Shown: positions 35,528 through 44,435 of the stretch, one piece after another | Numbering within the stretch: the stretch's first letter is position 1 | Layout: the number at the start of each line of letters is the position of its first letter | NCBI GenBank assembly: GCA_029880265.1 | Contig: JAOUOT010000011.1 | Coordinates: forward strand, 1 to 64,000 | Source: Spirochaetia bacterium | GTDB taxonomy: Bacteria; Spirochaetota; Leptospiria; Turneriellales; JAOUOS01 | Length of the DNA stretch: 64,000 bases | Direction of reading: 5' to 3' | Made by a program: the position numbers and the translations under genes | The notes under the pieces: model-generated | The model's input: the letters and a program-made list of their open reading frames with translations, nothing else | Databases searched by the model: none | What the model was told of the DNA's origin: nothing

Positions 35528-36274
35528 ATGTGCGAAGACTGCGGATGTTCAATTTCACAAACGAAATCTCATGTTCATGATCATGAGCGCGGCCATAACC
35601 ATCCGCATGTTCATAAACATGTATCAGAAAATATAAATCTTACCGTTATCGCGAAAATCCTTGAAAAAAACAATCTAAAAGCCGAAGAGATTAGAGCATT
35701 TTTAGCCGAAAAAAATATTTTCTGCGTAAATCTAATGAGCTCTCCCGGCGGCGGCAAAACTTCGCTATTAGAAGAAACCGCAAAATTTCTCGGCAAAAAA
35801 ATGAGCGTCATTGAAGGGGATCTTGAAACAAATAAAGACGCCGATAGAATTAAAAAGCATGGTATACAGGCATACCAGATAACCACGGGCCAGACCTGCC
35901 ATTTAGACGCCGTCATGGTTAAACACGGTCTTTCTCATTTAAATCTTGAAAACATAGAATATCTTTTCATCGAAAACGTGGGCAATCTTGTATGCCCCGC
36001 AAGCTACGACGTAGGCTCGCATTTAAACGTCGCTTTGCTCTCGATACCCGAAGGCGACGACAAGGCGGCCAAATACCCCGTTATGATTCGAAAAGCCGAC
36101 TGTGTTTTAATCTCAAAAACCGACCTTCTGCCGCATTTTGAATACAATATTGAAAACGTCAAAAAAGATATTGAAGCAATCAATCCGCATGCGCAAATTC
36201 TAAATATATCTATTAAAAATAAAGAGAGCATTAGCGGGTGGATTGATTTTCTGCAGACGAAAAAAAGCCCCTGA
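35528..36274 (+). CDS. hypB: hydrogenase nickel-incorporation GTPase HypB
   Basis: A 248-residue GTPase that delivers nickel to the hydrogenase large subunit. The N-terminus MCEDCGC is the CxxCGC high-affinity nickel site, followed by a His-rich stretch (HVHDHERGHNHPHVHKH) that can store nickel. GTP motifs are SSPGGGKTS (P-loop), EGDLET (switch region) and KTDLL (NKxD equivalent). TGQTCHLDAVMV carries the Cys-His pair of the metal site in the GTPase domain. It is preceded by the nickel transporter in the same operon. hypA and hypCDEF are absent here and must lie elsewhere if the hydrogenase is functional. Confidence 0.96.
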   Translation: MCEDCGCSISQTKSHVHDHERGHNHPHVHKHVSENINLTVIAKILEKNNLKAEEIRAFLAEKNIFCVNLMSSPGGGKTSLLEETAKFLGKKMSVIEGDLETNKDADRIKKHGIQAYQITTGQTCHLDAVMVKHGLSHLNLENIEYLFIENVGNLVCPASYDVGSHLNVALLSIPEGDDKAAKYPVMIRKADCVLISKTDLLPHFEYNIENVKKDIEAINPHAQILNISIKNKESISGWIDFLQTKKSP

Positions 36275-36301
36275 ACGCATAGTTCGACAAGCTCACTACA
36301 G

Positions 36302-36319
36302 GCCTTCGAACACGAAGGC
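36302..36319 (+). repeat. small hairpin after hypB in intergenic repeat-like DNA
   Basis: GCCTTCG and CGAAGGC flank a four-base loop; there is no T run, so it is a poor terminator. It lies in a short stretch with the common intergenic word GTTCGACAAGCTCA (near 36291), similar in style to the debris near 2960. Confidence 0.4.
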
Positions 36320-36403
36320 TAAACTTTACCCGCCACAGATTTTTATGCTCCCGAATTTTTCAAAAACTCTTTGGCGCTCATACCGGTTTCTTTGCGAAAG
36401 GCC

Positions 36404-37438
36404 CTAAAAAAAATCCGCAGCCGATGATACCCTGTTTTCATTTGGCCAACTTCCGCTTATAAAATACTGGTACCCTAAAGCGGCGACCATGCCGGCGTTA
36501 TCGGTGCATAAAGCGGGCGACGGGGCGATAAATTCGGCTTTTTCTTTTTCGCATACTTTTTTTATTTTTTCTTTGAGAGTTTTATTCGCCATAACGCCTC
36601 CGGCTGCAATTACGTTTAATACCTGATAATTTCGAATTGCCCTTTTCAAATTTCTTGCGACAATCTCTATCGCCCGCTCTTGAAAATAATATGCCATGGC
36701 TTCTTTTGAATGCATATTTTCATTTTTTTGCAAATAATAAAGAAGGGCGGTCTTAATGCCGCTGAAAGAAAAATCAAGTTTTGACGCCGGCTGATCTTTT
36801 AATATTACGGGCAGCGGATTCATCGAGTCAACCCGCTCTTTTGATGAACCTTCTGACGCTAAAAAATCTGCCGCTTTCTTTTCAATATGCGGCCCGCCGG
36901 GATACGGCAAATTCAAAAGAGCCGCCGCTTTATCGTAGGCCTCGCCGCATGCGTCGTCTAAGGTATCTCCTATTTTTTTTATTTTAGAAAGGCCTTCGAC
37001 AATATAAAAAGCCGAGTTGCCCCCTGAAAGCAAAAGCCCTATAAAAGGATATTTGATTTGATGCCCCTCTAAAACCGCAGCGTACAAATGCGCTTCAAGA
37101 TGATGAATTGGTATGACAGGCGCTTTATAAAACAGGCCCAGGGCCATAGCTGTATTATAACCGACAAGAAGAGAACCGATTAACCCCGGACGCATTGTTA
37201 CGGCAATATAAGAAACTTTTATTTTTTTTTCTGTTATAAAATCTGTAATTTCTTTTGTAAGATAAGGAATTTTTTCAAGATGGGCCCTGCCGGCTTTTTC
37301 TGGCACCACTCCGCCGTATTTTTTATGTATTTCAATTTGACTAAATAAGGGATTTTTTATGATCTCTGCCGCGTTTTTAATTAAAGAAACGCCGGTTTCA
37401 TCGCAGCTTGATTCAATTCCTATTCCATAAGTATCCAT
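36404..37438 (-). CDS. tsaD: tRNA N6-adenosine threonylcarbamoyltransferase TsaD
   Basis: A 344-residue ASKHA-family protein that transfers threonylcarbamoyl to A37 of ANN-decoding tRNAs, with TsaB and TsaE. GIGIESSCDETGV at residues 5-17, HHLEAHLYA (metal-binding histidines), LLLSGGNSAFY, GDTLDDACGEAYDK, and CTDNAGM near the end are all present and in order. Length matches the family. The frame ends in VSSAADFF at a run of eight T on the minus strand; with one T fewer it would continue for about 20 more residues to 36343 (RAFRKETGMSAKEF and following). TsaD normally ends near the present stop, so the extension is doubtful. The start is a clean ATG at 37438. Confidence 0.95.
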   Translation of the reverse strand: MDTYGIGIESSCDETGVSLIKNAAEIIKNPLFSQIEIHKKYGGVVPEKAGRAHLEKIPYLTKEITDFITEKKIKVSYIAVTMRPGLIGSLLVGYNTAMALGLFYKAPVIPIHHLEAHLYAAVLEGHQIKYPFIGLLLSGGNSAFYIVEGLSKIKKIGDTLDDACGEAYDKAAALLNLPYPGGPHIEKKAADFLASEGSSKERVDSMNPLPVILKDQPASKLDFSFSGIKTALLYYLQKNENMHSKEAMAYYFQERAIEIVARNLKRAIRNYQVLNVIAAGGVMANKTLKEKIKKVCEKEKAEFIAPSPALCTDNAGMVAALGYQYFISGSWPNENRVSSAADFF

Positions 37439-37520
37439 AATAAAGACAGGTAATCATCAAATGAAACATTCTATATTGTCAACCCGATTTTTTAATATTT
37501 TTTCAAATCAGAACTTTATA

Positions 37521-38303
37521 TTATATGCTAAAACTGTTAATCTCTTTTCTTCTTTCTGCGATTACGGGCAGTTCGATGATAAACCTTGCGCCCACAGGTT
37601 TTTTAATACCGTTTGAATTTTCATAGTTGTTTTCTGCCCATATTTTACCGCCATGACTTTCAACAAAGATTCTTGCGTTATATAACCCTACTCCATGACC
37701 CGGTTCGTTATTTTTATCGTTTGGCTGATAATAAAACCCGAAAATTTCTTTTATTATCTCTTCAGGTATGCCGCATCCTGTATCTTCAATGGTAAAATAT
37801 ATATTTTTATTTTTTCTCTCAATATCAATATTAATAAAACCCCCCTTAGGGGTATATTTCAAAGCGTTAGATAAAAGATTATTAAAAACATGAAATCTTA
37901 GTCTTTCGATATCCCATTTCACAATGGGCATTATATTTTTTTGATTTATACTTATAGTAATTTGTTTCGCCTTAGATTCTATTTCAAATGTTTGTATGAC
38001 TTTTTGTATTTCGTCTTCAACATTAAATACTTCCTGAAAGTTTGGCTCTTCTTTGCCTGAGGCAATTTTGTATGTGGTTAAAATGTTATCGACAAGACGA
38101 TACATCTGTCTGCCCGCGTTATGAATGTATTCAACCATTTCAATAGTTTCAGGCGAAATGTTTTTTTCTTTTAATTCTTCTGATAATATCTGAGAAAAAC
38201 CAATAATACCATTTAATGGAGACTTTAAATCATGGCTCACCATTGAAAGTATTTCTTTTTCAAGAGAACGGTTTTTTTTATTATTTTGGGCCAATTTTGC
38301 CAA
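37521..38303 (-). CDS. soluble orphan sensor histidine kinase
   Basis: A 260-residue kinase core without any sensor or membrane segment. The H-box SHDLKSPLNGIIGFS begins near residue 23, the N-box NNLLSNALKYTPKGG near 135, then DTGCGIPEE (G1) and GHGVGLYNARIFVESHGGKI (G2), so the domain is catalytically complete. The start is TTG at 38303, preceded by GGGGAT; no ATG is available upstream of the H-box before an in-frame stop. No response regulator is adjacent. It may receive signals through a partner protein. The gene is divergent from the methyltransferase gene and upstream of tsaD on the same strand, 82 bases apart. Confidence 0.9.
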   Translation of the reverse strand: MAKLAQNNKKNRSLEKEILSMVSHDLKSPLNGIIGFSQILSEELKEKNISPETIEMVEYIHNAGRQMYRLVDNILTTYKIASGKEEPNFQEVFNVEDEIQKVIQTFEIESKAKQITISINQKNIMPIVKWDIERLRFHVFNNLLSNALKYTPKGGFINIDIERKNKNIYFTIEDTGCGIPEEIIKEIFGFYYQPNDKNNEPGHGVGLYNARIFVESHGGKIWAENNYENSNGIKKPVGARFIIELPVIAERRKEINSFSI

Positions 38304-38411
38304 TTCGTTATATCCCCGCTATATATGACATATTTTTAGTCTTTTTAAGGCGCACTTTTTTTATTTTATTTATCTTGACATTTTGATTAAACGCGTTTTT
38401 TTAACAGTCTC

Positions 38412-39071
38412 TTGCATAGCATAAACCATAAAAAGAAACAACCAGATACGGCGCGTCGCTATGACAAATTAAGCCGATATTATGACCTCATCGCCGGTTT
38501 TTTTGAACGAAGATATATAAGAAAAGGACTTCACCTTTTAAACGCGAAGCCTTCTGAAAACATTCTTGAAATTGGCTTCGGAACAGGATACGCTATAACG
38601 CAAATTGCCGAAGCGGCGGGCCCTAAAGGAAAAGTTTACGGTATTGATATTTCCAAAGGGATGTATCGCATTACCGAAAAAAAACTAAAAAAGCGAAATC
38701 TTTTAAATTCTGTTATACTAAGAAATGAAGATATCTTAAAAAGCAGACTTTCTAATAACTTCTTTGACGGAATTTTCACCAGTTTTACGCTTGAAATTTT
38801 TAACGACAATCATATTGAATCTGTTTTAAAAAAAGCTTACCATGCCTTAAAGAAAAACGGCAGAATATGCGTTGTCTGCGTTTCAAGCTCCAAAAAAGAA
38901 AAAATACCAATGAGAATTTACAGGTTCATTCATAACAGGCTTCCCAATTTTATCGATTGCAGACCGGTCGATATTCAAAAATTTATTAAAAAAGCCCGAT
39001 TTCATATTGTCGCGAATAATTTTTTTTCTATCGCGGGAATAACCGCCGCGGCTATTCTCGCGAAGAAATAA
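38412..39071 (+). CDS. class I SAM-dependent methyltransferase
   Basis: A 219-residue Rossmann methyltransferase. Motif I LEIGFGTGYAITQIAE binds SAM, GIDISKGM is the acidic loop contacting the ribose, and NNFFDGIFTSFTLEIF the post-motif region. It resembles UbiE/MenG-type quinone methyltransferases (ARRYDKLSRYYD at the start) but lacks a firm substrate marker; a quinone, lipid or small-molecule substrate is possible. The N-terminal codon is TTG at 38412; the first in-frame ATG lies well inside the fold. The C-terminal segment FFSIAGITAAAILAKK is hydrophobic. Neighbours give no pathway clue. Confidence 0.75.
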   Translation: MHSINHKKKQPDTARRYDKLSRYYDLIAGFFERRYIRKGLHLLNAKPSENILEIGFGTGYAITQIAEAAGPKGKVYGIDISKGMYRITEKKLKKRNLLNSVILRNEDILKSRLSNNFFDGIFTSFTLEIFNDNHIESVLKKAYHALKKNGRICVVCVSSSKKEKIPMRIYRFIHNRLPNFIDCRPVDIQKFIKKARFHIVANNFFSIAGITAAAILAKK

Positions 39072-39072
39072 T

Positions 39073-39699
39073 TTAATAGGCGATTTTTACAACAATCGCC
39101 CCTCTGATATCGTTAAGATTATAATCTACAGCTTTATCGTCTGAATAAATACTTTTTATTTTTTCATACGCCTCTTTATCTCTTGCTTCGCCGCCGCCAT
39201 GACAGCCAAGACATACAGGCGAATTAATGACTATCGGCGCCATGCCAAAATAAAAGTCGCCTTCTTTAAAATAAACGGGTTTTAATTCTTGTTTATTTTT
39301 TTGCGCTATCTCCCATTCTTTGAGAATCTCTTTTTGCTTTTCTGTCGCCATATTCTGAGGATTTCTAAGCTTTAATGAGGTTCTGCCTATTTTAATTGAA
39401 GATATCTTATATTCTTTTTTCATGTTTTCTTCAATTTGAGCGATAGACTGCGCCGTATGCTCTAAAGCATATTCGCTGCAAAACTGCACCGAATCTTTAT
39501 AGCCGGCTTCTTTTACCTTGGCAAATAAAGTTTTTACCATCGGCGGAGCATACATTTTTGTCGCCTTCTTTGATATCTCTTCGGTAAGATTTATCTTCTC
39601 TTCATCTGACCCGCAAAATAAAGTTGAAGCCATCGCAAAAAAAATAATTATTATTATTTTTGCCTTTTTAGATACATTCGTTTTTTCTAATATTCTCAT
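39073..39699 (-). CDS. DUF3365-like lipoprotein with a c-type heme motif
   Basis: From the ATG at 39699, a lysine-rich N-terminus and hydrophobic segment (AKIIIIIFFAMASTLFC) end in a loose lipobox with Cys29, so the protein is probably a lipoprotein facing the periplasm. A region with EENMKKEYKISS, RTSLKLRNPQN and GDFYFGMAPIV leads to CLGCHGG, a c-type heme-binding CxxCH, which fits the DUF3365 (Tll0287-like) heme-sensor family. It could be a sensor or electron-transfer protein. Earlier starts at 39729 and TTG 39735 exist but lack a better ribosome site. It is convergent with the methyltransferase gene, 1 base between stops. Regulatory partner unknown. Confidence 0.7.
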   Translation of the reverse strand: MRILEKTNVSKKAKIIIIIFFAMASTLFCGSDEEKINLTEEISKKATKMYAPPMVKTLFAKVKEAGYKDSVQFCSEYALEHTAQSIAQIEENMKKEYKISSIKIGRTSLKLRNPQNMATEKQKEILKEWEIAQKNKQELKPVYFKEGDFYFGMAPIVINSPVCLGCHGGGEARDKEAYEKIKSIYSDDKAVDYNLNDIRGAIVVKIAY

Positions 39700-39835
39700 A
39701 ACGATAATTATATTAACGTTTTGACTCATCGACAATTTTTTAATTTTTTATATTGAAATTTTGTTGCAGTTTTTTTTTGTTACCTTATTAAAATTTAAAA
39801 AAAATATTTTTATTAAATATTTTTAAGGAGACATC

Positions 39836-40021
39836 ATGCCAAGAACAGTTGCACAAATTGAAAAAGATATAAAGACAAATCAGGCTTCGCAAGACAAATT
39901 AAAAACAGCTTTAAAAAAACTAAAAGAAGATCTTTCAAAAGCCAAAGCGGCAGAAAAAGAAAAGGCAAAAGCTGCCGGCGCTAAAAAACCCGCCAAAAAA
40001 GCAACCGCCAAGAAAAAATAA
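39836..40021 (+). CDS. small lysine/alanine-rich histone-H1-like protein
   Basis: A 61-residue very basic protein. Residues 1-37 form a predicted amphipathic helix or coiled coil (VAQIEKDIKTNQASQDKL, LKTALKKLKEDL); the rest is a Lys/Ala/Pro tail (KKPAKKATAKKK) typical of H1-like nucleoid proteins such as those of chlamydiae. A strong ribosome site (AAGGAG) and a TTGCAG/TATTAA promoter candidate (39764-39791) support a real, well-expressed gene. It stands alone. DNA compaction is inferred from composition; a receptor-type function for the helix is unknown. Confidence 0.75.
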   Translation: MPRTVAQIEKDIKTNQASQDKLKTALKKLKEDLSKAKAAEKEKAKAAGAKKPAKKATAKKK

Positions 40022-40065
40022 TATTCTGTTCTAAAAATTATTTGATTATTAGAATAGCTCTTTCG

Positions 40066-40120
40066 ATTTATTATGCTTGCTATTGATTATTCAGTATAAG
40101 ATTTCGCAAGCATAATAAAT
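40066..40120. repeat. 15-base perfect inverted repeat between convergent genes
   Basis: ATTTATTATGCTTGC (40066-40080) is mirrored exactly at 40106-40120 with a 25-base spacer. It lies after the H1-like gene and before the end of the convergent coiled-coil gene. No T run follows, so it is not a classical terminator; an RNA-end stabiliser or protein site is possible. Confidence 0.55.
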
Positions 40121-40136
40121 ACGATATCACATAAAG

Positions 40137-40514
40137 TTAAAACTTAGAAGAAAACAAGGTACTTTCTAAATTGCTGCGAGCAATTTTAAAGTCATTTAAT
40201 TCGTCAAGTAAACCGCTTAAATCTTTTTTAACGTCGTCATAACGAGTATGAATATTAGAAAAAGAATTTTTAAGTCCCTCAATATCTGAGCTGAATTTTG
40301 AAAAATTCTTCTTAACGCTTACCGGTTTTTCCTGATTTATTTTTTCTGCAACCTGCACGCTCAACTCGTCAATATGATAGAAATTCTCGTCTGTTTTCTG
40401 CCGCTGATAAAGTTTTTCTTCAACGCGCTCGTTTTCTTCGGCCAATTTCTCAATAAAATTTGAAATTCTATCCCATTGCTCTTCAAGTTTTTTTTCTGAA
40501 TCTTTTGATGCCAT
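40137..40514 (-). CDS. hypothetical coiled-coil protein
   Basis: A 125-residue protein without signal or membrane segment, with a Lys/Glu-rich helical profile (KKLEEQWDRISNFIEKLAEE, IEGLKNSFSNIHTRYDDV, SGLLDELNDFKI) consistent with coiled coil over most of its length. No family is recognised. The start ATG at 40514 is the longest possible. It lies downstream of nothing on its strand and is convergent with the H1-like gene, with which it shares an inverted repeat between stops. Confidence 0.6.
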   Translation of the reverse strand: MASKDSEKKLEEQWDRISNFIEKLAEENERVEEKLYQRQKTDENFYHIDELSVQVAEKINQEKPVSVKKNFSKFSSDIEGLKNSFSNIHTRYDDVKKDLSGLLDELNDFKIARSNLESTLFSSKF

Positions 40515-40663
40515 ACTTCTATTTCGGTATTTTTTTAGAAAATTTAAGTTTTTTTATACAAGATCCTAAAAGAAACAAGCAAATTCAAACCACAAATGCA
40601 ACAATTATTGAAGAAAAGACAGTATACTGGTATTCTAATAGAGTAAGAATTTGCTAAATTTTG

Positions 40664-43600
40664 TTAATCTTCGTCTGCGCCCATTGACCAGCCATATGCG
40701 TTTGACAGAGTACTGCCGCCGGTTGCCGGGTTATTAGACGTTCTTACGGCATTATACCAATCGTAGGTAATGTCGCTCCAGTACCGACCGCCATATTTGA
40801 TATCAACATTCGTCGAGCCCATATTCGCTTCAGGCATTGCTGTTGTTGCCGTAGTATACGCTATAGAGGGATTAACATGAATATATGCAGATCTATACCC
40901 GCAGCCCGCAACTGAACAATAATAATAATCTGAAGCGCCGCATGTATAAGCGTTGTTATCGCCGTCATAGTTATATGAACATTGGCCGTCGGCATCATAA
41001 TATACAGAATATCCTGACGGACCATATAGATCATTATTATAAGTATAATAAGGATCAGCATAGGCCCCGTCTTCATAAATGCTATACATTCCATATAATA
41101 TATTATTGTAAAATCGAACACGCGAAACATTGCTGGTAGAAGTTCCATACATTCTCACGGCGGCCCCTATCCATGATTTGCTGGTATATGTATTGATAAA
41201 GGTATTATTAATTACATCTACCCAATTTGTACCTGTATAAAAGATTACCAAAGGATTTCTCATGTCGCACCTTATAATATTATTGTAAATATCGGGCCCG
41301 GTATTTGTTATATAAATTCCATAACCGTTTTCTATATCGATTAAGTTTGCCTCAATTTTTGAAGTACAACTGGAACAATAAATACCATAGGTTGAATAAG
41401 AAGACGTCGAATATTTTTCATAAATATAGTTATATTGAATTAAAGGGGAACCCCCGTTAATATAAATAGCTCTTCTATTGTTATATGTATATGTATAGAT
41501 ATTAATTCCCTGAACGGATGTCGAAGAAGTATAAGCCGAACCCGACATATAAATAGCATACCCGGTAGCTGCGCCGGTATATTTAAAATCTAAAATTGTC
41601 GCGGCGCTTCGTATTGTTCTGCCCGAATATGTAGAATTATAATTTCCTAAAAGAGAAATTCCCGCTACCATCTCTACCCCATATTGATCAGCAGTACCCG
41701 TAGTATATGTCCCTGATTGAACCGCCACAAAATGCCTGCCATTAGAATTGGCCCCGTTTACCCCATTTTGCATGGTGCCTGCGGGCGAATCGGGATCTGT
41801 GCCATAAGAGCTTGTACCGCCGGGTTTTACAAACGTATAATCGTTATTGTACACGTAAAAATATATATAACCTGAATCGGTATACTGACCCCGGTTATCA
41901 TAAACTCTTACTTTTACGCCCACATATATAACCGACTGATATGTCGTAGAATCAAATGTACAGGTCATGGCCGGCGAATAGTAATATGTTCCGCTATAAG
42001 ATGTAGAGTTGTTGGACCATTTACACGATGAAGTGCTTGTATAATAAGTATAACTTGCGATGCCTCCGTCATCTGAAGAACCGCCCACATAGACCATATA
42101 CGAATTGCCGTTCGGGTCATAACTGCCGCCGTAATATTTGCTAATCGATGCCGTAGGCGCGTTATCGGCAACGCAATTTACGGTTACATTGGTTACATCG
42201 GTTGTTCCCATGATACCGCTGCCGTTAGATACCGAACATAACTGAAGAGGCCCAGAAGGATGTGTGCCTACGGTAACAGAATAACTTGCGCCCTCGGCAA
42301 CCTGTGTCGCAAATTCGAAATAACCGTTTGCGCCTATCGATTTATTGTCGCCTCCGTTATTTTTAAGAACAAGCCCGCTTCCTGAAAGACCCGACACAAT
42401 GCCCGCTACTTTATGTGTGGCCAAAGCGCAAACCACCGACACGTTAGTTACATTGGCTCCTGATATTATACCTGTATTATTAGAAGCGTTACAAAACCCC
42501 CCGCCGGCTACGCTTTCAACATTAATTATCCATGACGTACCGTCGTTAACAGGAAACGCATTAAAATTAAAGGCGCCTGTTGCCGATTTTACAAGCGTTG
42601 TATTATGGGCGCCCCCAATAAAACGCAATGTAACATTGCCCGATAAATTTCCCGTTATGTTACCGCTTACAGTATACTGGTTTGTAACACAGCTTACTGA
42701 AATAGCGCTAATATTGGCTCCCGATAAATTACCGCTGCCGTTTATTACAGAACAAACCTGACTCAACGATGTCGGATTTTGGCTTACCGTTACGATGTAA
42801 TTTTTTAAATCTTCAATCTGGCTGGTAAAATTAAATGTGGTCGCTCCGTTTGGCATTTCAAGGGTTTCAGTAATTAAACCGCCATCTGCGCTTAAATCAA
42901 GTGTTAGACCGTTGCCGTTTAGACCCGCAATTGTACCGCCAACGGTAAACTGATTTGTTACACATGTTACCGAAACATCTAAGACGTCAATCGGGTTTCC
43001 TGTTTCGGGGTCGCCGTTATCATACTGGGGTACGGTACCCGTACCGTTTGATACTGAACAATTCTGGCTTGGGTTAGTTGGCTGTGTTTTTACGGTAACA
43101 TCGTATGAACCCCCGTCAGGAATCACGGTACCAAAAGTAAAAGTTTCATCGCCTGCGACGTTTGTAATACTAATATCGTCGCCAAGATTATTTTGCAAAA
43201 CAAGCCCCGAACCCGAATAACCGCCAACAGAGCCGCTGACGGAATATGTATTCGTAGAACAGTTAATTGAGACATTATCTATATTTTCTACGCCCATAAC
43301 ACCCTCGCCGTTACTGACGCTGCAGGTTTGCCCGCCTGGCTGGGTATTAATAGTCACTGCATAAGAAGAACCCACAGTAACGCCCGTTGTAAACGAAAAT
43401 GTCGTTTCTGTATTGATGATTGCAGCAGTGGTCTCTGTGGGCGTTTCGTTAATTGCAAGAGTCAATTTTAATCCCGAATCTGAATATCCATTTATTGCGC
43501 CTCCGATAGTGTAAGTATCGTCAATACATGTTATAGTTAAATTTACGTCAGCCGAGCTTATCGTTCCCGTACCTGATGCAACGGTACATGATTGGGCCGC

Positions 43601-44425
43601 AGGGTTTTGATAAATAGATACGTTATATTGATAACCGTCAGGTACTCTCGTTATAAATGCAAATGTCGAGACGCCCGCCGTCATATTTAATGTTTCATTG
43701 GTTAAAAGAGTATTGTTTTGCAGTATAAGTCCGTCAGCGAGTCCTGAGCCTGTGCCTGTTGTGTCAAAACTGCCCGTTACAAGATAGGTATTAACGCAAG
43801 CGACTGCAACATCGGTTATATCAAGCAAATTAACGAGTCCGGTATTTCCCGTAAGGGTACAATACTGGTTTGCAGGATGCTGGTTAACGATAACGTTAAA
43901 ATTTGCCCCGTTTGATATTCCAGTAAACTCAAAGGTCGTCTGTGTCGAATCAACATTCAATGTAATACCGTTTGTCTCTAAAATCAGGCCCCCCGCCGTT
44001 AACCCGGTAATGGATCCCGCAATTTTATATGTATTTACCGAACATGAAACAGAAATATTTTCTACGTTTTGTCCGTTTATGGCGCCTTTGCCGTTTGAAA
44101 CGGTACATGTTTGATTAACCGGCTGTTTTAAGATAGAAACATTGTATTCTGTTAAATTGGCATGATCCGTTCCAAAAGTAAATATGCCGTTTTCGGTAAG
44201 CTCTAAATTATCTACACCGTTATTCTGCAAGGTAACCGAAAGCCCCGAGCCTAAACCGTTCAACGTACCACCAATCGTATATTTCGTATCGCTTAGCGGG
44301 TCGGTCGGGTTACTTATGGGTATATCAGCCTGAGAACAGGCGTATACAAACATACTCAGTATGAGTATAAAACCGGTATAATTTCTTCTGATTTCTTTTA
44401 TTAATAGATTCTTATTTTTTTTCAT
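40664..44425 (-). CDS. large repeat lipoprotein with C-terminal beta-helix
   Basis: A 1253-residue lipoprotein. A hydrophobic leader ends in FVYAC (Cys30), a good lipobox. Eight repeats of 80-95 residues (about 48-751) each carry YxIxGxIxGLxGxGLxL at the start and two cysteines, QxCxVSNGxG and ISVSC, suggesting one disulfide per unit. A PKD-like segment (about 755-870) follows, then a Tyr/Ser/Gly-rich right-handed beta-helix (about 872-1253, starting YTFVKPGGTSSYGTDPDSP), as in DUF1565/pectate-lyase-like proteins. Leptospira-like genomes have proteins of this style. It is probably an outer-surface protein with carbohydrate binding. The TolB/CsgG-like gene ends 10 bases upstream, so they are cotranscribed. 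Confidence 0.85.
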   Translation of the reverse strand: MKKNKNLLIKEIRRNYTGFILILSMFVYACSQADIPISNPTDPLSDTKYTIGGTLNGLGSGLSVTLQNNGVDNLELTENGIFTFGTDHANLTEYNVSILKQPVNQTCTVSNGKGAINGQNVENISVSCSVNTYKIAGSITGLTAGGLILETNGITLNVDSTQTTFEFTGISNGANFNVIVNQHPANQYCTLTGNTGLVNLLDITDVAVACVNTYLVTGSFDTTGTGSGLADGLILQNNTLLTNETLNMTAGVSTFAFITRVPDGYQYNVSIYQNPAAQSCTVASGTGTISSADVNLTITCIDDTYTIGGAINGYSDSGLKLTLAINETPTETTAAIINTETTFSFTTGVTVGSSYAVTINTQPGGQTCSVSNGEGVMGVENIDNVSINCSTNTYSVSGSVGGYSGSGLVLQNNLGDDISITNVAGDETFTFGTVIPDGGSYDVTVKTQPTNPSQNCSVSNGTGTVPQYDNGDPETGNPIDVLDVSVTCVTNQFTVGGTIAGLNGNGLTLDLSADGGLITETLEMPNGATTFNFTSQIEDLKNYIVTVSQNPTSLSQVCSVINGSGNLSGANISAISVSCVTNQYTVSGNITGNLSGNVTLRFIGGAHNTTLVKSATGAFNFNAFPVNDGTSWIINVESVAGGGFCNASNNTGIISGANVTNVSVVCALATHKVAGIVSGLSGSGLVLKNNGGDNKSIGANGYFEFATQVAEGASYSVTVGTHPSGPLQLCSVSNGSGIMGTTDVTNVTVNCVADNAPTASISKYYGGSYDPNGNSYMVYVGGSSDDGGIASYTYYTSTSSCKWSNNSTSYSGTYYYSPAMTCTFDSTTYQSVIYVGVKVRVYDNRGQYTDSGYIYFYVYNNDYTFVKPGGTSSYGTDPDSPAGTMQNGVNGANSNGRHFVAVQSGTYTTGTADQYGVEMVAGISLLGNYNSTYSGRTIRSAATILDFKYTGAATGYAIYMSGSAYTSSTSVQGINIYTYTYNNRRAIYINGGSPLIQYNYIYEKYSTSSYSTYGIYCSSCTSKIEANLIDIENGYGIYITNTGPDIYNNIIRCDMRNPLVIFYTGTNWVDVINNTFINTYTSKSWIGAAVRMYGTSTSNVSRVRFYNNILYGMYSIYEDGAYADPYYTYNNDLYGPSGYSVYYDADGQCSYNYDGDNNAYTCGASDYYYCSVAGCGYRSAYIHVNPSIAYTTATTAMPEANMGSTNVDIKYGGRYWSDITYDWYNAVRTSNNPATGGSTLSNAYGWSMGADED
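42173..44284 (-). repeat. eight tandem cysteine-pair repeats in the large lipoprotein
   Basis: Units of roughly 240-290 bp encode residues about 48-751. Conserved words are GLxGSGLVLQNN, then SYxVTVxxQPxxQxCSVSNGxG and NVSVxC. The pattern is of domain-level duplication, with units 4, 5 and 8 closest to the consensus. Confidence 0.7.
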
Positions 44426-44435
44426 TGCAGTTCTC

